The translations under genes were made by a program, and so were the position numbers. Shown here piece by piece: positions 11,146-19,722 of a DNA stretch of 64,000 nucleotides; position 1 is the first letter of the stretch; every line of letters begins with the position of its first letter. Origin of the DNA: Escherichia coli (lineage in GTDB: Bacteria > Pseudomonadota > Gammaproteobacteria > Enterobacterales > Enterobacteriaceae). The stretch is taken from positions 2,852,001 to 2,916,000 of the forward strand of contig NZ_AP027764.1 in NCBI RefSeq assembly GCF_036503815.1, in the 5' to 3' direction. Under the pieces are notes generated by a model that had not been told where the DNA came from, did no database searches, and saw nothing but the letters and a program-made list of their open reading frames with translations.

Positions 11146-14013
11146 ATGGGCATCAAACAACACAATGGGAATACCAAAGCCGATCGTCTCGCTGAATTAA
11201 AAATCCGTTCGCCCTCCATTCAACTGATAAAATATGGCGCTATTGGTTTGAATGCAATTATCTTTTCCCCCCTGCTGATAGCTGCTGATTTAGGAAGTCA
11301 AAATGGCACCAATATTACTATTAATGATGGTGACAGAATTACAGGAGATACCGCCGATCCATCAGGAAACCTCTATGGTGTAATGACCCCAGCAGGAAAC
11401 ACGCCTGGCAATATCAACCTGGGTGATGATGTCACCGTCAATGTCAACGACGCCTCTGGATATGCAAAGGGAATCATTATTCAGGGCAAGAACAGCTCTC
11501 TGACAGCTAACCGACTTACAGTAGATGTTGTTGGTCAAACCTCTGCCATCGGCATTAATTTAATTGGTGACTATACACATGCTGACTTAGGCACAGGCAG
11601 CACCATTAAGAGTAACGATGACGGCATCATTATTGGGCATAGCTCAACACTAACAGCCTCTCAATTCACCATTGAAAACTCGAACGGTATAGGCCTAACC
11701 ATCAATGACTATGGCACCAGTGTCGATCTTGGAAGCGGTAGTAAAATCAAGACCGATGGAAGTACAGGTGTTTATATCGGTGGTCTCAACGGCAATAACG
11801 CCAACGGTGCTGCGCGTTTTACGGCGACAGACCTGACAATCGATGTTCAGGGCTACAGCGCCATGGGAATAAACGTACAGAAAAACTCTGTTGTCGATCT
11901 CGGAACAAACAGTACCATTAAAACCAATGGCGATAATGCACACGGCCTCTGGAGCTTTGGCCAGGTGAGCGCGAATGCACTCACTGTTGATGTAACTGGA
12001 GCCGCTGCCAATGGCGTCGAAGTTCGTGGTGGTACAACCACTATCGGTGCTGATAGCCATATTTCTTCCGCGCAGGGCGGTGGCCTCGTAACCAGTGGTT
12101 CAGACGCGACAATCAATTTTTCTGGCACGGCAGCGCAACGAAACAGCATCTTTTCCAGCGGTTCTTATGGTGCCTCAGCCCAGACGGCAACGGCTGTTAT
12201 CAACATGCAAAATACCGATATTACGGTTGATCGTAATGGCAGTCTGGCGCTGGGTTTGTGGGCGCTCAGCGGCGGTAGAATAACAGGAGACAGTTTGGCT
12301 ATCACCGGCGCGGCAGGAGCCAGGGGGATTTATGCCATGACCAACAGCCAGATCGATCTCACGAGCGATCTGGTCATTGATATGAGTACACCCGACCAGA
12401 TGGCCATCGCAACGCAACATGACGATGGTTATGCCGCCAGCCGCATCAACGCCTCGGGTCGTATGCTTATCAACGGTAGCGTTCTTTCTAAAGGTGGGCT
12501 AATCAATCTGGATATGCACCCTGGGTCGGTTTGGACAGGTTCTTCCCTCAGCGATAATGTCAATGGCGGGAAACTGGACGTTGCAATGAATAACAGCGTC
12601 TGGAACGTAACAAGTAATTCTAATCTCGACACGCTGGCGCTGAGCCATTCAACTGTCGATTTTGCCAGCCACGCGTCAACTGCCGGCACATTTACCACAT
12701 TAAACGTAGAGAACCTTAGCGGTAACAGTACCTTTATTATGCGTGCTGATGTTGTTGGCGAGGGTAATGGCGTTAATAATAAAGGAGATTTATTGAATAT
12801 CTGCGGGAGTAGTGCTGGTAATCACGTATTGGCTATCCGTAACCAGGGCAGCGAGGCCACAACGGGAAATGAAGTTCTGACAGTGGTAAAAACCACTGAC
12901 GGCGCGGCCTCGTTCAGCGCGTCTTCTCAGGTTGAGTTGGGGGGATATCTGTATGATGTGCGTAAAAATGGCACTAACTGGGAGCTTTATGCTTCCGGGA
13001 CAATTCCGGAGCCGACTCCTAATCCAGAGCCCACACCAGCTCCCGCTCAGCCCCCCATAGTCAACCCAGATCCTACGCCTGCCCCCGCTCCCACGCCTAA
13101 ACCCACCACGACCGCAGATGCTGGCGGCAATTATCTCAATGTCGGTTACTTATTGAACTATGTTGAAAACCGTACGCTGATGCAACGGATGGGTGACCTG
13201 CGAAATCAGGGTAAAGACGGTAATATCTGGTTGCGCAGTTATGGGGGAAGCCTGGACTCCTTTGCCAGTGGCAAACTGAGCGGCTTTGACATGGGTTACA
13301 GCGGTATCCAGTTTGGTGGGGATAAACGTCTCTCTGATGAAATGCCGTTGTATGTCGGTCTGTATATTGGCTCAACACATGCATCGCCGGACTATAGCGG
13401 AGGCGACGGTACCGCACGTTCAGACTACATGGGAATGTACGCCAGTTACATGGCACACAACGGTTTTTACAGCGATCTCGTTGTAAAAGCATCGCACCAG
13501 AAAAATAGTTTCCACGTACTGGACAGTCAGAACAACGGCGTTAACGCCAACGGCACTGCGAATGGATTGAGCATCTCCCTGGAAGCCGGGCAGAGGTTCA
13601 ACCTGACCCCTACTGGTTATGGGTTCTATATAGAGCCGCAAACCCAGCTCACATACAGCCACCAGAATGGGATGGCTATGAAGGCGAGTAATGGTCTCAA
13701 TATACATCTGAATCACTACGAATCGCTGCTGGGGCGTGCCAGCATGATACTGGGATATGACATCACCGCAGGCAACAGCCAGCTGAATGTCTATGTGAAG
13801 ACTGGCGCTATCCGCGAGTTTTCAGGGGATACCGAATATCTGTTGAACAACTCCCGGGAGAAGTACAGTTTCAAAGGTAATGGCTGGAATAACGGCGTGG
13901 GAGTCAGTGCACAGTATAACAAACAGCACACATTCTATCTCGAAGCGGATTACACGCAGGGTAACCTCTTTGATCAGAAGCAAGTCAACGGAGGATATCG
14001 CTTCAGCTTTTAA
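11146..14013 (+). CDS. ycgV: Autotransporter adhesin-like protein YcgV
   Basis: This 955-residue type Va secretion protein has the same length as E. coli YcgV, a predicted self-associating or biofilm adhesin. The signal region is long, with a polar, charged N-terminus and a hydrophobic core ending near residue 47 (FSPLLIAADLG). The passenger (about 48-615) is rich in Gly, Ser, Thr, Asn and Asp with beta-helix-like repeats. A proline-rich linker built of PxPxP units covers about 620-655. The C-terminal 280 residues form the autotransporter barrel, ending in aromatic YRFSF. AGGAG precedes the ATG. There is one isolated cysteine in the late passenger (LLNICGSS), unusual for an exported passenger. 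Confidence 0.92.
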   Translation: MGIKQHNGNTKADRLAELKIRSPSIQLIKYGAIGLNAIIFSPLLIAADLGSQNGTNITINDGDRITGDTADPSGNLYGVMTPAGNTPGNINLGDDVTVNVNDASGYAKGIIIQGKNSSLTANRLTVDVVGQTSAIGINLIGDYTHADLGTGSTIKSNDDGIIIGHSSTLTASQFTIENSNGIGLTINDYGTSVDLGSGSKIKTDGSTGVYIGGLNGNNANGAARFTATDLTIDVQGYSAMGINVQKNSVVDLGTNSTIKTNGDNAHGLWSFGQVSANALTVDVTGAAANGVEVRGGTTTIGADSHISSAQGGGLVTSGSDATINFSGTAAQRNSIFSSGSYGASAQTATAVINMQNTDITVDRNGSLALGLWALSGGRITGDSLAITGAAGARGIYAMTNSQIDLTSDLVIDMSTPDQMAIATQHDDGYAASRINASGRMLINGSVLSKGGLINLDMHPGSVWTGSSLSDNVNGGKLDVAMNNSVWNVTSNSNLDTLALSHSTVDFASHASTAGTFTTLNVENLSGNSTFIMRADVVGEGNGVNNKGDLLNICGSSAGNHVLAIRNQGSEATTGNEVLTVVKTTDGAASFSASSQVELGGYLYDVRKNGTNWELYASGTIPEPTPNPEPTPAPAQPPIVNPDPTPAPAPTPKPTTTADAGGNYLNVGYLLNYVENRTLMQRMGDLRNQGKDGNIWLRSYGGSLDSFASGKLSGFDMGYSGIQFGGDKRLSDEMPLYVGLYIGSTHASPDYSGGDGTARSDYMGMYASYMAHNGFYSDLVVKASHQKNSFHVLDSQNNGVNANGTANGLSISLEAGQRFNLTPTGYGFYIEPQTQLTYSHQNGMAMKASNGLNIHLNHYESLLGRASMILGYDITAGNSQLNVYVKTGAIREFSGDTEYLLNNSREKYSFKGNGWNNGVGVSAQYNKQHTFYLEADYTQGNLFDQKQVNGGYRFSF

Positions 14014-14112
14014 GTGCGGGATAGACAAGCCCTTAAACGATGCTGAAAATTGTTAGCGTGCGCCGGAATGAAATACAGATCACTCAGATGTATCAGAAAT
14101 CGTCTCTGTCTT

Positions 14113-16032
14113 TCATACCCGGCGCTTAAACTGCCCTGCATCAATGCCATGTTGCTTCATTTTCCGCCACAGCGTAGTGCGGCCGATTCCAAGTAAAGCC
14201 GACATTTCCTGAATGCGACCGCCTGTGACCTGGGCTGCGTTAATAATTGCCTCTTTTTCAACTTCCGCAAATGACAGACTGGTGGAAAGGCGAGTGGCGC
14301 TGACATCATCTGTCGCCTGCTCGGTAAACAGATGTTCAGGCAAATCACTGACGCGAATGCGCCCGTTATCACTACTCAGAGCAAGATTCTCGATGACGCT
14401 GTAAAGTTCAAAATCGTTGCCTGGCCATGCACAAGAAACCAGGCGAGCGAGGGCATCGTCATCAATTTTCAGACGCGTAGAGAAGCGTTTTTCAAGACTG
14501 CGTAATTTGTTATTCACCAGCGCCGGAATGCTGCCACGCCGCATACGCAGAGGCGGGATGGTAATTTCAAATGCATGCAGCGCGTAATACAGCTGGCGAC
14601 TAAAGCGATTTTGTTCCACCAGCATTGCCAGGTCCGCGGTCGTTGTGGCAATCACTTTGACATCAATTGGTATTAAACGCCGCGCATCCAGTCGCGTGAT
14701 AACACCCTGCTTGATAACCTGAAGCAAAGCAGACTGTAACTCCACCGCCAGATATTCAATCTTTTCAAGAAACAGCGTGCCGCCGTGCGCCAGTTCCAGT
14801 CGACTCAGACGACCATTTTCATTGTCCGTGCGATCGCCGCCAATAAATTCTTCCGCCAGCGCCGCATCACCATATAACTCACAATTGACGGCGATATAAG
14901 GCCCCGCTGCACGCTCACTTTCATTATGAATTGCCTGACTTAGCAGTGCCTTGCCTACGCCCTCTTCGCCACAAAGCAAAACAGGAAAGCTACTACGCGC
15001 CGCCTGGCGGCCAAAATGAATCAAGCGGCGAGTTTGCGGATCGTCCTGTGGCATATGAGCGAAGGTATGGCTGACTTTTCCCAATTGACTGGTCATCAAC
15101 TGCCGCATCTGTTCCACGGGATGGAGCAACAAAATAAAGCTGGTTCCCTGCGTTTCTATTATCGGTTTAAGGGTTATCACCGCATCAATAAACTGGTGCT
15201 GACTTTCAAAGGTTGCTTCTACGTGTTTGAGCGGATGTGCCTGTTTTATTGCTTGTTGCAATACAGCGGGTAACGTTAAGAGTTCAGTGATCGCCCTTCC
15301 CTGACTTGCCGTCGCGTCAAGGCGCAAGACTCGCGCCGCCTGGGCATTGATAAATTGCAAATTACCCTGCTCGTCCCAGCTAATCACGCCATCATCCATA
15401 CTTTCTAACAGGGCATTAAGTTGATTTAAATGACGGTTAGTTTCAGCGAGCAAACTGTCCGTCAGCAGTAAATTTCCGACCTCGCGTGCGATTGCCAACG
15501 TCAACGGCAAATCAGCTGCGGTAGTTTGCTCAACCGGACACGCCAGCGCTATTGTTCCCGTCAATCGGCCCTTGCTGTCAAACAACGGTGTTGCACAAAA
15601 GGCCCAGTTCCAGAGTGCCTGTTTGAAATGTTGATCGGCCATCGTTTTCACTGCCTGACCAGAAATAGCCGCTAACGATAGCGCACAGGTACCAATAATT
15701 CCCTCTGCGCAATACGTGCCGTCATTGAATCCCAGGACACTAAGCTGGTGCAGCGTTTGTGGATCACCAAAACGACTAAGGATGCAGGCGGTTTCATCAA
15801 GGATGAACAGTCCGCACGCCCGCGATTCCATATATTCCCAGGCATCTTCCAGCGCAGCCTGCCCGAGCGTCAGCATCGCTTTCTTACGCCGATAGATAGA
15901 AGCAAATGTCACGCCCTGGGCCTGGTGCGGTACGCGCCATGTCTCCCGTTTCATCAGTTTATTGCATCGCTCCCAGGAGGCTGCAATTAAGGGAGATATG
16001 CCCCGTTCATCGTTGTTAAAAGCGCCACTCAT
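14113..16032 (-). CDS. dhaR: DhaR, transcriptional activator of the dihydroxyacetone kinase operon
   Basis: DhaR activates dhaKLM. In E. coli it is controlled by binding to the kinase subunits: DhaL with ADP stimulates it and DhaK inhibits it. I start it at MSGAFNNDERG (639 residues, family length), preceded by AAGGA. An upstream in-frame ATG would add 27 residues without family support. Domain order: N-terminal GAF-like sensor, PAS (about 200-300), an AAA+ enhancer-binding-like domain with the altered Walker A GEEGVGK, and a Fis-type helix-turn-helix at the end (MSALLGIGRTTLWRKMKQ). It is divergent from dhaK. Confidence 0.95.
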   Translation of the reverse strand: MSGAFNNDERGISPLIAASWERCNKLMKRETWRVPHQAQGVTFASIYRRKKAMLTLGQAALEDAWEYMESRACGLFILDETACILSRFGDPQTLHQLSVLGFNDGTYCAEGIIGTCALSLAAISGQAVKTMADQHFKQALWNWAFCATPLFDSKGRLTGTIALACPVEQTTAADLPLTLAIAREVGNLLLTDSLLAETNRHLNQLNALLESMDDGVISWDEQGNLQFINAQAARVLRLDATASQGRAITELLTLPAVLQQAIKQAHPLKHVEATFESQHQFIDAVITLKPIIETQGTSFILLLHPVEQMRQLMTSQLGKVSHTFAHMPQDDPQTRRLIHFGRQAARSSFPVLLCGEEGVGKALLSQAIHNESERAAGPYIAVNCELYGDAALAEEFIGGDRTDNENGRLSRLELAHGGTLFLEKIEYLAVELQSALLQVIKQGVITRLDARRLIPIDVKVIATTTADLAMLVEQNRFSRQLYYALHAFEITIPPLRMRRGSIPALVNNKLRSLEKRFSTRLKIDDDALARLVSCAWPGNDFELYSVIENLALSSDNGRIRVSDLPEHLFTEQATDDVSATRLSTSLSFAEVEKEAIINAAQVTGGRIQEMSALLGIGRTTLWRKMKQHGIDAGQFKRRV

Positions 16033-16124
16033 ATCCCGCATCCTTTGTGACAAAAGGTGTTCCGGCTCGCAATTTTTAGTATTAAAACGCGTAAAAGTTT
16101 CAATATGGAACATTCATTAAAACA

Positions 16125-16145
16125 TATGTTTCACCATGAAACATA
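16125..16145. promoter_or_regulatory. Inverted repeat between dhaR and dhaK, candidate operator
   Basis: TATGTTTC and GAAACATA form a perfect 8-base inverted repeat around ACCAT, roughly midway between the divergent dhaR and dhaK starts. Another partial copy, GTTTCAATATGGAACAT, lies just to the left. The position suits DhaR binding or dhaR autoregulation. The assignment is inferred from position and symmetry only. Confidence 0.4.
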
Positions 16146-16259
16146 ATTTGGGCTAATTTTCTTTTCCCTTACCTGATGCACAATGGATTTATCGGCAGTC
16201 AGTGGTCGCCGTGTCGTTGAACATCATCCATGCCCTACCGTAATTGCTGGAGCAAGATA

Positions 16260-17330
16260 ATGAAAAAATTGATCAATGATGTGCAAGACGTTCTGGACGA
16301 ACAACTGGCGGGTCTGGCGAAAGCACATTCATCGCTGACACTGCATCAGGATCCGGTGTATGTCACCCGAGCTGATGCCCCCGTTGCAGGAAAAGTCGCC
16401 CTGCTGTCGGGCGGCGGCAGCGGACACGAACCGATGCACTGCGGTTATATCGGTCAGGGGATGCTTTCGGGGGCCTGTCCGGGCGAAATATTCACCTCAC
16501 CGACGCCCGATAAAATTTTTGAATGCGCCATGCAAGTTGATGGCGGCGAAGGTGTACTGCTGATTATCAAAAATTACACCGGCGATATTCTTAACTTTGA
16601 AACAGCAACAGAATTACTGCACGATAGCGGCGTAAAAGTGACCACCGTGGTCATTGATGACGACGTTGCAGTAAAAGACAGTCTTTATACCGCTGGGCGG
16701 CGCGGCGTTGCCAACACCGTATTAATCGAAAAACTCGTAGGCGCAGCGGCAGAACGTGGCGACTCGCTGGAGGCTTGTGCACAACTGGGGCGTAAGTTGA
16801 ACAATCAGGGCCATTCTATTGGTATCGCCCTCAATGCCTGTACCGTTCCTGCCGCGGGAAAACCTTCTTTTACGCTGGCAGATAATGAGATGGAGTTTGG
16901 CGTCGGCATTCATGGTGAGCCGGGTATTGACCGCCGCCCCTTCTCCTCCCTTGACCAAACAGTTGATCAAATGTTCGACACCCTGCTGGAAAATGGCACA
17001 TACCACCGCACGCTCCGCTTCTGGGATTATCGACAAGGTAGCTGGCAGGAAGAGACGCAAACTAAACAACCGCTTCAGTCTGGCGATCGAGTAATTGCAC
17101 TCGTCAACAATCTTGGTGCAACTCCGCTTTCTGAACTGTATGGCGTCTATAACCGCCTGGCCACGCGTTGCCAGCAAGCGGGCTTGACTATCGAGCGCAA
17201 TTTAATCGGCGCGTATTGTACCTCACTGGACATGACCGGTTTTTCCATCACCTTACTGAAAGTTGATGACGAAACGCTGGCGTTATGGGACGCCCCGGTC
17301 CACACCCCGGCGCTTAACTGGGGTAAATAA
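16260..17330 (+). CDS. dhaK: PEP-dependent dihydroxyacetone kinase, substrate-binding subunit DhaK
   Basis: DhaK binds dihydroxyacetone covalently as a hemiaminal and presents it to the ADP-loaded DhaL for phosphorylation. The start is MKKLINDVQD at 16260 (356 residues), with GGAGCAAGATA just upstream. The active-site histidine is residue 218 in VGIHGEPG, and the glycine-rich SGGGSGHEPMH at 50-60 is the substrate pocket. It is first in the dhaKLM operon; dhaL follows after 10 bases. The whole system converts dihydroxyacetone to the glycolytic dihydroxyacetone phosphate in the cytoplasm. Confidence 0.97.
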   Translation: MKKLINDVQDVLDEQLAGLAKAHSSLTLHQDPVYVTRADAPVAGKVALLSGGGSGHEPMHCGYIGQGMLSGACPGEIFTSPTPDKIFECAMQVDGGEGVLLIIKNYTGDILNFETATELLHDSGVKVTTVVIDDDVAVKDSLYTAGRRGVANTVLIEKLVGAAAERGDSLEACAQLGRKLNNQGHSIGIALNACTVPAAGKPSFTLADNEMEFGVGIHGEPGIDRRPFSSLDQTVDQMFDTLLENGTYHRTLRFWDYRQGSWQEETQTKQPLQSGDRVIALVNNLGATPLSELYGVYNRLATRCQQAGLTIERNLIGAYCTSLDMTGFSITLLKVDDETLALWDAPVHTPALNWGK

Positions 17331-17340
17331 GGAGATAACC

Positions 17341-17973
17341 ATGTCACTGAGCAGAACTCAAATTGTTAACTGGCTCACTCGCTGTGGAGAAATTTTCAGC
17401 AAAGAGAGCGAGTATCTTACCGGACTGGATCGCGAAATTGGCGACGCTGACCACGGGCTAAATATGAACCGTGGCTTTAGCAAGGTGGTAGAAAAACTCC
17501 CTGCTATCGCAGATAAAGATATCGGTTTCATTCTCAAGAATACCGGCATGACGCTGCTTTCCAGCGTCGGTGGTGCCAGTGGTCCGCTGTTCGGTACTTT
17601 CTTTATCCGCGCCGCACAGGCGACACAGGCACGGCAAAGCCTGACGCTGGAAGAACTGTATCAGATGTTCCGCGATGGTGTAGACGGCGTAATCAGTCGC
17701 GGGAAAGCCGAACCTGGCGATAAAACTATGTGTGATGTCTGGGTGCCGGTGGTGGAATCGTTACGTCAGTCCAGCGAGCAAAATCTCTCTGTTCCGGTGG
17801 CGCTCGAAGCCGCCAGTAGCGTCGCTGAATCCTCTGCACAAAGTACGATTACGATGCAAGCCCGCAAAGGCCGCGCCAGTTATCTCGGTGAACGCAGTAT
17901 TGGTCACCAGGATCCCGGCGCGACCTCCGTGATGTTTATGATGCAAATGCTGGCGTTAGCCGCAAAAGAGTAA
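17341..17973 (+). CDS. dhaL: PEP-dependent dihydroxyacetone kinase, ADP-binding subunit DhaL
   Basis: DhaL carries a tightly bound ADP that acts as a prosthetic group: it is recharged to ATP by DhaM and passes phosphate to dihydroxyacetone on DhaK. The start MSLSRTQIVNWL at 17341 follows AAGGAGATAACC and gives 210 residues, the family length. Magnesium/nucleotide-binding aspartates lie in REIGDADHGLNMNRG, and SSVGGASGPLFGTFF is the nucleotide loop. DhaL-ADP also signals to DhaR. It is second in dhaKLM. Confidence 0.97.
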   Translation: MSLSRTQIVNWLTRCGEIFSKESEYLTGLDREIGDADHGLNMNRGFSKVVEKLPAIADKDIGFILKNTGMTLLSSVGGASGPLFGTFFIRAAQATQARQSLTLEELYQMFRDGVDGVISRGKAEPGDKTMCDVWVPVVESLRQSSEQNLSVPVALEAASSVAESSAQSTITMQARKGRASYLGERSIGHQDPGATSVMFMMQMLALAAKE

Positions 17974-17983
17974 GGAAATGGTG

Positions 17984-19402
17984 ATGGTAAACCTGGTCAT
18001 AGTTTCACATAGCGCCCGACTGGGAGAAGGTGTCGGTGAATTAGCCCGTCAGATGTTAATGAGTGATAGCTGTAAAATCGCCATTGCCGCGGGAATTGAC
18101 GATCCCCAAAATCCCATTGGTACCGATGCCGTCAAAGTGATGGAGGCCATCGAGTCCGTTGCCGATGCCGACCATGTGCTGGTGATGATGGATATGGGTA
18201 GCGCATTATTGAGTGCTGAAACTGCGCTGGAATTGCTAGCTCCCGAGATCGCCGCAAAAGTACGTTTGTGTGCGGCACCGTTAGTCGAAGGTACACTGGC
18301 AGCAACGGTCAGCGCGGCCTCGGGGGCGGATATCGACAAAGTGATCTTTGACGCCATGCATGCGCTGGAAGCCAAACGTGAACAACTGGGTTTACCGTCC
18401 TCCGACGCTGAAATCTCTGACACATGTCCTCCGTACGATGAAGAAGCCCGTTCTCTGGCCGTGATCATTAAAAACCGTAACGGCCTTCATGTACGTCCGG
18501 CCTCCCGGCTGGTTTATACCTTATCGACATTTAATGCCGATATGTTGCTGGAGAAAAACGGCAAATGCGTCACACCGGAGAGTATTAACCAGATCGCGCT
18601 ACTACAAGTCCGCTATAACGATACGCTGCGCCTGATTGCGAAAGGGCCAGAAGCTGAAGAGGCGCTGGTTGCTTTCCGTCAGCTGGCTGAAGATAACTTT
18701 GGTGAAACGGACGAAGTTGCTCCGCCTACTCAGCGGCCCATTCCGCCTGTTTCGGGTAAAGCCTTTTATTATCAACCAGTTTTATGTACGGTACAGGCAA
18801 AATCAACTCTGACCGTGGAAGAAGAACAAGAACGATTACGCCAGGCAATTGACTTCACGTTATTAGATCTGATGACGTTAACAGCGAAAGCAGAAGCGAG
18901 CGGGCTTGACGATATTGCCGCAATCTTTTCTGGTCACCATACACTGTTAGATGATCCAGAACTGCTGGCGGCGGCAAACGAATTTCTTCAGCATGAGCAT
19001 TGCACAGCAGAATATGCCTGGCAGCACGTTCTTAAAGAACTAAGCCAGCAATACCAACAACTGGATGATGAATATTTACAGGCTCGCTATATCGATGTGG
19101 ACGATCTTCTACATCGCACCCTAATCCACCTGACGCAAACGAAAGAAGAACTCCCGCAATTTAACTCGCCAACCATTTTACTGGCGGAGAACATTTATCC
19201 GTCCACGGTTCTGCAACTGGATCCGGCGGTTGTAAAAGGGATCTGCCTTAGCGCCGGAAGTCCGGTATCCCACAGCGCCCTAATCGCCCACGAACTGGGG
19301 ATTGGCTGGATTTGCCAGCAGGGTGAGAAACTGTATGCGATACAACCTGAAGAAACGTTAACGCTGGACGTTAAAACGCAACGTTTCAGCCATCAGGGAT
19401 AA
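17984..19402 (+). CDS. dhaM: PEP-dependent dihydroxyacetone kinase, phosphoryl donor DhaM
   Basis: DhaM transfers phosphate from the PTS (enzyme I and HPr) to ADP bound on DhaL. I prefer the ATG at 17984 (472 residues) to the ATG at 17978: the GGAA ribosome site touches the earlier ATG but is well spaced for the later one. There are three fused domains. An EIIA-mannose-like domain has its histidine in VIVSHSARLGEG. An HPr-like domain has its histidine in NGLHVRPASR near 169. A truncated enzyme I-like N domain has GSPVSHSALIAHELG near 430. It ends the dha operon. Confidence 0.96.
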   Translation: MVNLVIVSHSARLGEGVGELARQMLMSDSCKIAIAAGIDDPQNPIGTDAVKVMEAIESVADADHVLVMMDMGSALLSAETALELLAPEIAAKVRLCAAPLVEGTLAATVSAASGADIDKVIFDAMHALEAKREQLGLPSSDAEISDTCPPYDEEARSLAVIIKNRNGLHVRPASRLVYTLSTFNADMLLEKNGKCVTPESINQIALLQVRYNDTLRLIAKGPEAEEALVAFRQLAEDNFGETDEVAPPTQRPIPPVSGKAFYYQPVLCTVQAKSTLTVEEEQERLRQAIDFTLLDLMTLTAKAEASGLDDIAAIFSGHHTLLDDPELLAAANEFLQHEHCTAEYAWQHVLKELSQQYQQLDDEYLQARYIDVDDLLHRTLIHLTQTKEELPQFNSPTILLAENIYPSTVLQLDPAVVKGICLSAGSPVSHSALIAHELGIGWICQQGEKLYAIQPEETLTLDVKTQRFSHQG

Positions 19403-19412
19403 ACCACCGTTC

Positions 19413-19437
19413 GGATGGCATCGTTCTGATGCCATCC
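19413..19437 (+). terminator. Inverted repeat after dhaM, probable transcript end
   Basis: GGATGGCATC pairs perfectly with GATGCCATCC around GTTCT, 10 bases after the dhaM stop. No T run follows, so it may act as an RNA-stabilising hairpin, not an intrinsic terminator. The remaining bases up to treA (about 285) are AT-rich with no gene seen. Confidence 0.55.
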
Positions 19438-19722
19438 GGCAATTTACTCTGCTCTGATATTTTTTAACTACCTGTTATATTTTTTACCAAATCATGATGA
19501 TTTTTTCTGCGCTAATCGCAAACCAAACGTCGCTGGCTGGCTAATAAACAGACTTTATTTAATTACTCTATTTCACCCTTATTTATCCCTTTAATCTCCT
19601 TTTCCAAAATGCCTGACAGTTCGCAGAATGAGATTTCGATCATGCAGTTAGTGCGATCCTGAACTAAGGTTTTCTGATACTTGAATACCGTTTTGTTCGG
19701 TTTCGCCCAAGGAGAATGATTG

